NCBI GenBank assembly: GCA_965276955.1 | Contig: CBDIBP010000009.1 | Coordinates: forward strand, 62,001-126,000 | Length of the DNA stretch: 64,000 bases | Source: JABDEZ01 sp965276955 | Lineage (GTDB): Bacteria; Bacteroidota; Bacteroidia; Chitinophagales; Chitinophagaceae | Direction: 5' to 3' | Shown: piece after piece, positions 40,313-47,581 of the stretch | How positions within the stretch are numbered: position 1 is the first letter of the stretch | Layout of the letters: every line of letters begins with the position of its first letter | The notes under the pieces: model-generated | The model's input: only the letters and a program-made list of their open reading frames with translations | Told to the model about the DNA's origin: nothing | Databases searched by the model: none | Made by a program: the position numbers and the translations under genes

Positions 40313-41542
40313 TTACAATGCCCCTTCATCATATGCTTTTTCTCCATGCAGGAACTCATCCAGGCCTGCATCTTCAGCTTCTTCGGTAACACGCACCTTT
40401 GTTATTTTATTGATGACCGCAAGCATTACATAGGTAAAAACAAAACCATAAATGCACGCTCCCACAACAGCTACCACTTGTTTGATGAAAAAAGTGGTGT
40501 CCCCACTCATTATCCCGTCAGCCCCGTTGGCATTTATTGCTTTCGATGCAAATACGCCCAGGAGTATAGTGCCCAGGCAGCCACCTATGCCATGTACGCC
40601 CCATACATCCAGCGCATCGTCCCAGCCCATTTTATTTTTCAGGTGCACGGCCAGGTAGCACACTATCCCGGCAGCGATACCTATCAGAGCAGCCGATGGT
40701 AGGGACACAAAGCCTGCAGCGGGGGTAATGGTGGCAAGCCCTGCAACAGCGCCTGTAAGTAAGCCTACAAATTTGGGTTTTTTTGCCTGGCTCCATTCTA
40801 TTATCAGCCATACAATAGCTGCGAACGATGCCGCAACATCAGTGTTAACGAACGCAAGGCCGGTTATGGCATCCACGTCAAGTTCGCTGCCGGCATTAAA
40901 GCCATACCAGCCAAACCAGAGTAATCCGGTACCTATGGCTATCAGCGGTATACTGTTGGGCACCGATTCCGTATTCCTTCTTTTGCCCACATATATCACA
41001 GAGGCCAGCGCAGCAAAACCTGCCGTAGCGTGCACCACTATGCCACCCGCAAAATCACGTACACCCCATTGTGCCAGCAGGCCACCACCCCATACCATAT
41101 GTGCAAAAGGGTAGTATACTAGTACCTGCCAAAGCACCAGGAAGATAAGGTACGACTTGAACGTGACGCGGTTCACGAACGCACCGGTAATGAGTGCCGG
41201 GGTAATGATGGCAAACATCATCTGGTAGGCCATGAAGACGAACTCGGGGAGCTTTGGATTACCTGCAAATGCACTGTTCAGATCCACGCCGTGCATAAAT
41301 GCCTTATCAAAATTGCCAATGATGCCACCCATGGCGTCGCCACTGAAGCACAGAGAATAACCGCATATGAACCACATAATGGTGGTGATACCCATCGATA
41401 CAAAACTCTGTATCATGATACCCAGTATATTGCGTTTACCTGCAAGACCACCGTAAAAAAAGGCAAGGCCAGGCGTCATAAGCATAACAAGGCTGGTGGC
41501 AAGGAGCATAAATCCCGTAGTGCCGGTGTCAAATGTTGCCAT
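40313..41542 (-). CDS. amt: Ammonium transporter (Amt/Rh family)
   Basis: An inner-membrane ammonium channel of 409 residues with 11 predicted helices, working as a trimer. The twin pore histidines are present (His171 in VVHATAGF, His317 in VWGVHGIGG), with the conserved Asp163 (DFAGG) and the signature AFFYGGL. The C-terminal tail contains the conserved acidic segment used for PII regulation. No glnK/PII gene follows here, although many bacteria have one next to amt. It is the second gene of an operon with a porin, 11 bases apart. Confidence 0.95.
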   Translation of the reverse strand: MATFDTGTTGFMLLATSLVMLMTPGLAFFYGGLAGKRNILGIMIQSFVSMGITTIMWFICGYSLCFSGDAMGGIIGNFDKAFMHGVDLNSAFAGNPKLPEFVFMAYQMMFAIITPALITGAFVNRVTFKSYLIFLVLWQVLVYYPFAHMVWGGGLLAQWGVRDFAGGIVVHATAGFAALASVIYVGKRRNTESVPNSIPLIAIGTGLLWFGWYGFNAGSELDVDAITGLAFVNTDVAASFAAIVWLIIEWSQAKKPKFVGLLTGAVAGLATITPAAGFVSLPSAALIGIAAGIVCYLAVHLKNKMGWDDALDVWGVHGIGGCLGTILLGVFASKAINANGADGIMSGDTTFFIKQVVAVVGACIYGFVFTYVMLAVINKITKVRVTEEAEDAGLDEFLHGEKAYDEGAL

Positions 41543-41553
41543 AGATTCTATAT

Positions 41554-42684
41554 TTAAAGGTTAGTTCTTGTCTCGTATCTTTTCAGCAGCGATAAGGAGA
41601 TGCCCGCATTCATCATGATCTCATACCTGTAGTTCCTGCTCTCACCATCATAATAGAATATATCCTGGCCTTGTGCCATTTGCAGCCGCCGTGCTTCCAG
41701 CCGCACGTACGACCGGTCAGAGTGTTTATACTCTATGCCCGCGGTACATCCCCAAAGCTTATATCCGGAAAGTTTATCATTTGCATCCCTGATGATAGTA
41801 GATATGTATCCACTGCCATCCTGTAGTGTTTCACCGCGTCCGTATATCTCCCACTTAGGTGTTACCTGGTATCCTATCGTACCCAGCGCACTGTAAGCAA
41901 TGGCCGATCTGCTATGGTCCCACAGGTATGCGTGTTGCTGTATGTACAGGTCTGTACCAACTTGTATTTTTATCTTTTTCTTCTGGTAATTGAAAAAAGC
42001 ATTTTGCGCGAGTCGTATCTGTGCTGTAGAAACACTATCGGGAGCATCATCACCAACGTAATTGGTGTAGCCGATACCGGTGTACTCGCTGAGCTTGTAG
42101 GTAATACCGACTCCCACAGACTTTCGGGTATTGACGTAGTCCAATACACTGTAGCCATTCAGCAGGAATAGATTGATCTCAAGTTTGGGTGTGGGATCGT
42201 AGTTGAATCGCAGTCCGGCTTCATAATAGGGTTCATAATAGGTGGCCACCGCTACAGAACTGGTAATATTTTCGACAGGCAACAAATATTCAGTGCCAAA
42301 GTGTGTACGAAAAAAACCGAGATCTACCCACAGCTTCTTGCTTACACGTAAGCCTGCATGCGCCTCTTGCAGGTAGTTGTAGGTTTTAGACCATGTACTC
42401 AGCGGTATGTCGCCGATCTGGATGGTGACCGCGGCGCGCACATTCTCACCATCATACTTCGATGCCACCTGGAAAACATTCAGCCCGATAGTGTTGCTGC
42501 GTGGAGATGCCGTAGGGAATTTTTGGAAATTGCCATTGCCTGCTGAATCTGTATATGTAGCGGCATAGACATCCATGTATGCTGCCACAGAGTAAGAGCC
42601 CACAGTGTCAATTTTCTGGGCTACACACAATAAGGGAAAGCAAATACTACTATATACCCAGGTTAAGAAAATAGTTTTCTTCAA
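41554..42684 (-). CDS. Outer-membrane beta-barrel porin
   Basis: A 376-residue protein with a signal peptide (MKKTIFLTWVYSS to CVAQ) and an alternating aromatic/polar strand pattern ending in a barrel-closing Leu-rich strand. It resembles the Bacteroidota BBP2-type porins often placed before amt. The start is TTG at 42684 (minus), supported by a Met-Lys-Lys signal-peptide start. It likely allows ammonium or small solutes through the outer membrane for the inner-membrane Amt. Confidence 0.8.
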   Translation of the reverse strand: MKKTIFLTWVYSSICFPLLCVAQKIDTVGSYSVAAYMDVYAATYTDSAGNGNFQKFPTASPRSNTIGLNVFQVASKYDGENVRAAVTIQIGDIPLSTWSKTYNYLQEAHAGLRVSKKLWVDLGFFRTHFGTEYLLPVENITSSVAVATYYEPYYEAGLRFNYDPTPKLEINLFLLNGYSVLDYVNTRKSVGVGITYKLSEYTGIGYTNYVGDDAPDSVSTAQIRLAQNAFFNYQKKKIKIQVGTDLYIQQHAYLWDHSRSAIAYSALGTIGYQVTPKWEIYGRGETLQDGSGYISTIIRDANDKLSGYKLWGCTAGIEYKHSDRSYVRLEARRLQMAQGQDIFYYDGESRNYRYEIMMNAGISLSLLKRYETRTNL

Positions 42685-42706
42685 ACTAAATGTTACTTCT
42701 TAACTC

Positions 42707-42714
42707 CAAACATA
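42707..42714 (-). promoter_or_regulatory. Candidate -7 element for the porin-amt operon
   Basis: The minus strand reads TATGTTTG, a perfect TAnnTTTG, about 22 bases before the TTG start of the porin gene. Confidence 0.45.
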
Positions 42715-42810
42715 TAAAAAATATCTCTAAAATTCTATTGTATGTGGCATAATTTGGGTGGTGCGTATCCGTGCTTTATTTAAAAAGTTTTTTATGCCTC
42801 TAACTTGTTT

Positions 42811-42818
42811 TAGTTTTG
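42811..42818 (+). promoter_or_regulatory. Candidate -7 element for the FkbH/ACP/MBOAT operon
   Basis: TAGTTTTG matches TAnnTTTG 60 bases before the preferred ATG at 42879. This also argues against the upstream TTG at 42816, which lies inside the promoter. No good -33 TTG. Confidence 0.45.
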
Positions 42819-42878
42819 GGCGATTTTTGCGATACCTGTTTTCTCCTTTCAGGTCTACATTCAAAATACTTACATAAG

Positions 42879-44597
42879 ATGTTCGCTCAACTTAAAAAAA
42901 ACCTGAAGAAAGATTTTTCAGGGCTTAAAAAAATTAAAGTTGCCCTATTGGGCGACAGCGCTACGCAATTACTTACGGTGGCGCTGCGGGGCATGGGCTA
43001 CGATCATGGTTTCGACCTCGATATATGGGAGGCCGACTTTAACCAGGTAGAGCGTCAGGTATTCGATCCTACATCTGAATTGTATGAGTTTGCCCCGGAG
43101 ATAGTTATCCTGTTCGAGTCTGCGCACAAACTGGTCGGTAAGTACAATAAATTAAGACCTGAAGGCTATAGCAGTTTTGCAGAACAGCAGCTGTCAAGGA
43201 TAAATGATATCGCCGCACAGATAGAGCAGAAGCTATCTGCCAAGATCATATTCTACAACTTTACAGAGATCAATGATTCCGTATTTGGCAACTACGCCAA
43301 TAAAATGGAGGCATCTTTTCTGTATCAGTTGCGCAAATTGAATTTTGGTCTGATGGAATATGCAGCTGGTCGCCCCGCTTTTCACATCTGCGATCTGTCT
43401 ACCATTCAGAACCAGGTGGGTAAAAGTGCTTTCTTTCAGCCGTCCATATATGTCAATACCGATATGGTGCTAAGCATAGATGTACTGCCTCTCATTGCCC
43501 AGCAAACCGTCAGCCTTATCGGGGCTATGTACGGCAAGTTTAAAAAATGCCTGATACTTGACCTTGATAATACTACTTGGGGTGGCATAATAGGGGATGA
43601 TGGCCTGGAGAATATACAGGTCGGTGGCTTGGGCATTGGCAAGGCATTTACCGAATTACAGTATTGGGCCAAAAAGCTAAAGAACAGGGGTATCATATTA
43701 GCGGTGTGCAGTAAAAACACAGAGTCGGTGGCCAAAGAGCCATTCGAAAAACATCCCGATATGGTCTTGCACCTCGATGATATTGCGGTCTTCATAGCCA
43801 ATTGGGAGAACAAGGTCAATAATATACGGCAGATACAAAGCATACTCAACATCGGTTTCGACTCCATGGTCTTCCTCGATGACAACCCTTTTGAGCGCAA
43901 CATGGTCCGCGAGAACATACCCACGCTCACTGTGCCCGAACTACCTGAGGATCCTGCCGAATACCTGGAATATCTGTATACACTGAACCTTTTTGAGACC
44001 GTATCATTCTCTAATGAGGATACAGAACGCACCAAACTATACCAGGTGGAAGCTAAACGCACACAGATACAGCAAAGCTTCACCAATGAGGGCGATTTCC
44101 TGAAGAGCCTCAATATGCTGTCGGTAGTAGAGCCATTCAATAAATTCAATACACCCCGCGTAGCCCAGCTCTCACAACGCTCCAATCAATTCAACCTAAG
44201 GACCGTTCGCTACACGGAGCCTGATATTGAGGCTATGGGCAATGAAGAAGACACATACACTTTCTCTTTTACGCTCGAAGATCAGTTCGGTGACAATGGA
44301 CTGATATGCGTGGTTATCCTGAAAAAAGAGACCGATGATATTGCGTTTATCGATACATGGTTCATGAGTTGCCGTGTGCTGAAAAGGGGAATGGAGCATT
44401 TTGTACTCAACACCATTACCAATTTTGCAGCTGAAAAAGGCTATTCTTTCCTGAAAGGAGAATACATACCCACTGCCAAGAACGAGATGGTAAAAGACCA
44501 CTATAAGAACCTTGGCTTTGAAGAGAATGGGAATAATACTTTTCTGTTAAATGCAAAGGCATATAATAATAAGGAATGTTACATAGCTACTAAATAA
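42879..44597 (+). CDS. FkbH-like HAD-IIIC acyl-loading enzyme
   Basis: A 572-residue cytoplasmic protein. An SGNH-like N-terminal domain has VALLGDSATQ near residue 20. The HAD-IIIC core has motif I LILDLDNTTWGGIIGDDG near 227, CSKNTE, and FLDDNPFERNMVRE. The C-terminal ~170 residues are GNAT-like (FIDTWFMSCRVLKRGME). Known FkbH enzymes take 1,3-bisphosphoglycerate, remove phosphate and load glyceryl onto an ACP. The ACP gene comes next (14 bases), then MBOAT and SGNH-like genes, so the product probably goes to a surface polymer rather than a polyketide. The ATG at 42879 is chosen over the TTG at 42816. The substrate is inferred, not shown. Confidence 0.88.
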   Translation: MFAQLKKNLKKDFSGLKKIKVALLGDSATQLLTVALRGMGYDHGFDLDIWEADFNQVERQVFDPTSELYEFAPEIVILFESAHKLVGKYNKLRPEGYSSFAEQQLSRINDIAAQIEQKLSAKIIFYNFTEINDSVFGNYANKMEASFLYQLRKLNFGLMEYAAGRPAFHICDLSTIQNQVGKSAFFQPSIYVNTDMVLSIDVLPLIAQQTVSLIGAMYGKFKKCLILDLDNTTWGGIIGDDGLENIQVGGLGIGKAFTELQYWAKKLKNRGIILAVCSKNTESVAKEPFEKHPDMVLHLDDIAVFIANWENKVNNIRQIQSILNIGFDSMVFLDDNPFERNMVRENIPTLTVPELPEDPAEYLEYLYTLNLFETVSFSNEDTERTKLYQVEAKRTQIQQSFTNEGDFLKSLNMLSVVEPFNKFNTPRVAQLSQRSNQFNLRTVRYTEPDIEAMGNEEDTYTFSFTLEDQFGDNGLICVVILKKETDDIAFIDTWFMSCRVLKRGMEHFVLNTITNFAAEKGYSFLKGEYIPTAKNEMVKDHYKNLGFEENGNNTFLLNAKAYNNKECYIATK

Positions 44598-44611
44598 ACT
44601 ATATTTACACG

Positions 44612-44851
44612 ATGGAGAAAAATGAGATCCTTAAAACAGTGAATGACATTTTTGTAGATGTCCTGGATAATGAGAATATACACCTTACCGAAGCTACCAC
44701 CGCCGCAGATGTGGAAGAGTGGGATTCTTTGAACCATATACAGCTCATAGTGGCCGTAGAAAAGAAATTCAAGATCAGGTTCAAGTCCGATGAGATCAGG
44801 AGTTGGCAGAACATTGGAGAAATGGTGAGCAGCATCCAAACCAAATTATAG
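44612..44851 (+). CDS. Acyl carrier protein
   Basis: A 79-residue carrier protein with the phosphopantetheine-attachment Ser39 in EEWDSLNHIQLI. It is acidic at the N-terminus and four-helical. It is not the fatty-acid AcpP, whose motif is typically GADSLD; it resembles the dedicated carriers found with FkbH or DltC-like systems. It lies 14 bases after fkbH and 6 bases before the MBOAT gene, so it is the probable acyl shuttle between the two. Confidence 0.93.
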   Translation: MEKNEILKTVNDIFVDVLDNENIHLTEATTAADVEEWDSLNHIQLIVAVEKKFKIRFKSDEIRSWQNIGEMVSSIQTKL

Positions 44852-44857
44852 TAGTAG

Positions 44858-46300
44858 ATGAGTTTCTATACCATACCTTTTATCCTGTTTTTTCTTGCCT
44901 TCTTTCTATTATACTGGTTCGTCTGCAACCGCAATTTAAGGCTGCAGAATCTATTGATACTGGCGGGCTGTTATTTCTTTTATGCCTGGTGGGACTGGCG
45001 TTTTCTGCTCCTGCTTATAGGCAGCACTATGCTCACCTACCAGCTGGGCATGGGTATAGAAAAGGCGGAAAGTGCAGGGCGCAAAAAAGCGCTGCTGGCT
45101 ACAGGTGTTTTGTTTAATGTGGGTATACTGCTCTATTTTAAATACACTAATTTTTTCATCAGCTCCTTCATTTCCCTGCTTGGTCATTTCAATGTGCATA
45201 GCAATGTCCGTTTGCTCAATATCATATTGCCACTGGGTATCAGTTTTTATACCTTCCGGTTGCTTAGTTACCTGTGGGATGTAAAGAATGGCAAAACAAA
45301 AGCGGTGCAAGACCCCGTTGTCTTTTCATCCTACGTAGCATTTTTCCCAAGCTTGATCTCGGGTCCCATAGACCGCGCAAAGACCCTGGTGCCTCAACTG
45401 GAAAAGTCTCGCGTATTCCAGTACGATATGGCTTCTGATGGCATGCGCCAGATATTATGGGGTCTGTTCAAAAAGATAGTAGTTGCAGATAACTGCGCCA
45501 AAGCGGCCGCCGATGTGTTCGATACACCCACGCTTCACGGTCCTGTATTGATAGCAGGCGCTTTCTTTTTCACCATACAGATGTACGCCGATTTCTCCGG
45601 CTATTCTGATATGGCTATTGGTATAGCCAAGCTGCTGGGTTTCAATATTACCCGCAACTTCAACTACCCTTATTTCTCACAGAACATCGCAGAGTTCTGG
45701 CGCAAGTGGCACATATCACTTACTACCTGGCTCACAGACTATGTGTTCACGCCCTTATCCATATCATTTCGCAATTTTGGCAATGCAGGTTTGTGCATAG
45801 CCATCGTACTTACGTTCCTGGTCTCCGGCTTGTGGCATGGTGCTAACTGGACGTTCATAGTGTGGGGCTTCCTGCATGGATGCTACTACATACCGCTAAT
45901 ATTGAAAGGTAAAATGAATAAAAAGAAAGAGATACCTGCCGATAGGTACCTGCCCACTTTTAAAGAATTCAGGAACATAGTGGGTACCTTCTTGTTGGTC
46001 ATGTTCACCATGGTCATCTTTAAAGCAGAAAGTCTTGCATATGCCGGTAGTTACTTCCGTCGTCTTTTTATACTGCATGGGGCAGCTCCACACATCATCA
46101 GCTCTAAGTGGTTTGTAGATCTGTTCTTCGTGGCAGGCATGTTCGCTATAGAATGGTTCAATCGTGCCAAACAACATCCGCTGGAGAATATGCAGGTGCG
46201 TATACCTCGGCTGGGCAGATGGGCAGTGTACAATGCGTTCTTTATACTTATCATATTGTACACCGGGCAGTCTCCCCAATTCATTTATGCCAAGTTCTAG
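44858..46300 (+). CDS. MBOAT family O-acyltransferase (AlgI/DltB-like)
   Basis: A 480-residue polytopic inner-membrane protein. The MBOAT signature is clear: FPSLISGPIDRA, QMYADFSGYSDMAIG, FWRKWHISLTTWL, and the catalytic His region SGLWHGANWTFIVWG (His near 327) followed by FLHG (His near 340). Family members move acyl groups from a cytoplasmic donor (here probably the upstream ACP) across the membrane to a glycan or similar acceptor. Three bases separate it from the SGNH-like gene. Confidence 0.94.
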   Translation: MSFYTIPFILFFLAFFLLYWFVCNRNLRLQNLLILAGCYFFYAWWDWRFLLLLIGSTMLTYQLGMGIEKAESAGRKKALLATGVLFNVGILLYFKYTNFFISSFISLLGHFNVHSNVRLLNIILPLGISFYTFRLLSYLWDVKNGKTKAVQDPVVFSSYVAFFPSLISGPIDRAKTLVPQLEKSRVFQYDMASDGMRQILWGLFKKIVVADNCAKAAADVFDTPTLHGPVLIAGAFFFTIQMYADFSGYSDMAIGIAKLLGFNITRNFNYPYFSQNIAEFWRKWHISLTTWLTDYVFTPLSISFRNFGNAGLCIAIVLTFLVSGLWHGANWTFIVWGFLHGCYYIPLILKGKMNKKKEIPADRYLPTFKEFRNIVGTFLLVMFTMVIFKAESLAYAGSYFRRLFILHGAAPHIISSKWFVDLFFVAGMFAIEWFNRAKQHPLENMQVRIPRLGRWAVYNAFFILIILYTGQSPQFIYAKF

Positions 46301-46303
46301 ATC

Positions 46304-47227
46304 ATGAAGAGGTTTGTAACGAGTTTTATTGTTTTTATTTTACCGTTCCTGGTGCTGGGTATATGTGGCGAGCTATTGCTGCAGAAGATACCCAACGACT
46401 ACAGGTACAAGAGCCAGTATTTAGATAAGCATGCTAAAGACCTGCAGGTGCTTGTAGTAGGTAGCTCTCATGCTGCCTACGGTATCGATCCTGCATATTT
46501 TCATCTCAGGGGTTTCAATGCCTGCTACGGCTCGCAGACCTACGAACTGGATATGGCCATCCTGAAAAAGTATGATGCCCGTTTAGACAGCCTTAAGTAC
46601 ATCATTGTCCCCGTCGATTATCCTTCGCTATACAGCAGGCTGCAGGACGGTGTAGAAGGCTGGCGAATTAAGAACTATGAGATCTACTATGGCATCAACC
46701 CCAACAACAATTTTTTGCCTACCTATGAGATGCTGACCACAAAAACAGCGCTTAACTTATACAGGATATACATCTACTATGTAGGCCATGTAGCCAACCT
46801 TACCTGTTCTGCACTGGGCTGGGGCACCGATTATAATTCTACAGATCATAATGAGATGATCGCGTCTGGCAGGGAAGCCGCTAAAAGGCATACCATAACC
46901 GATACCAAATATTTAAGCTCCAGCACACAATTGTTAAAAGATATGGTAGCACTCGCAGCTGCCCATCATGCACGTGTAGTGTTTGTAACTATGCCGGCTT
47001 ACAATAGTTACTATAGATACCTTGATCCCCGCCAGCTGAATGAAATGGTAAATACGGTAAATGGCATAGTGGCAAGTTCGCCCAACGCTGTTTACTACAA
47101 CATGCTCACCGATAGTTCCTTCACCATCGATGATTTTCACGATGCCGACCACATGAACCAGAACGGCGCTAAAAAAATGTCCATAAAACTCGACAGCCTA
47201 CTCACTGCCGACAGCAAACAACATTAA
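46304..47227 (+). CDS. SGNH/DltD-AlgJ-like membrane-anchored protein
   Basis: A 307-residue protein with one N-terminal membrane helix (FIVFILPFLVLGICGELLL) and an extracytoplasmic SGNH-like domain. The block with the likely nucleophile Ser is VVGSSHAAYGID (residues 51-62), and the C-terminal catalytic Asp/His pair is probably within DDFHDADHMNQNGA. AlgJ/AlgX and DltD, the partners of MBOAT acyltransferases, have the same layout. As last gene of the operon it is the candidate final transferase that puts the acyl group on the surface acceptor, or a regulator of that step. Confidence 0.8.
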   Translation: MKRFVTSFIVFILPFLVLGICGELLLQKIPNDYRYKSQYLDKHAKDLQVLVVGSSHAAYGIDPAYFHLRGFNACYGSQTYELDMAILKKYDARLDSLKYIIVPVDYPSLYSRLQDGVEGWRIKNYEIYYGINPNNNFLPTYEMLTTKTALNLYRIYIYYVGHVANLTCSALGWGTDYNSTDHNEMIASGREAAKRHTITDTKYLSSSTQLLKDMVALAAAHHARVVFVTMPAYNSYYRYLDPRQLNEMVNTVNGIVASSPNAVYYNMLTDSSFTIDDFHDADHMNQNGAKKMSIKLDSLLTADSKQH

Positions 47228-47581
47228 ACGCAGTGGGAGTTTATCCCACAGGTGTAGAGTGAAGGAGCCAAAGTTGCTATTTTGTACACTGCCTGAGAGA
47301 CCAAATAAGGTAATACGCAGCCACGCTTTATGTACAAAGCTGAGCATTTATTCAGCCATCTTTTTTGCTGCGATTCTTCATCGCCTGCAAAAACCAGTGG
47401 CCCATCATCGAGCCTGCTATAATGCGCAGTAGAGCTAACCCCTCTGCCCGCGGAGCGATCGGCAGAGGGGCGGCCTTTTTTGTTTCTTTTTTGGCCGCCC
47501 AAAAAAGAAATGACAACACGGGAACATCTATGATGCAAAGATTTTCAAGACTTATGATCTTGCCGTGTCATAGAAAAACCG
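47228..47581. other. Intergenic region with overlapping hairpins, no gene
   Basis: A 354-base gap between the convergent acylation operon and cphA. No convincing ORF: the minus-strand 104-residue frame is low-complexity and unsupported. Its main content is the GC-rich palindromic element at 47439-47500. Confidence 0.55.
47439..47500. repeat. Overlapping GC-rich palindromes (possible terminator or interspersed element)
   Basis: CCCCTCTGCC (47439-47448) pairs with GGCAGAGGGG (47461-47470). GGGCGGCC (47468-47475) pairs with GGCCGCCC (47493-47500), with a T-rich loop between. The arms share bases, so only one hairpin can form at a time. T runs follow the first and sit inside the second. Confidence 0.6.

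Noticed and set aside
47224..47538. 104-residue minus-strand ORF
   Set aside because: It spans the GC-rich palindromes, is basic and low-complexity, and overlaps the end of the SGNH-like gene.
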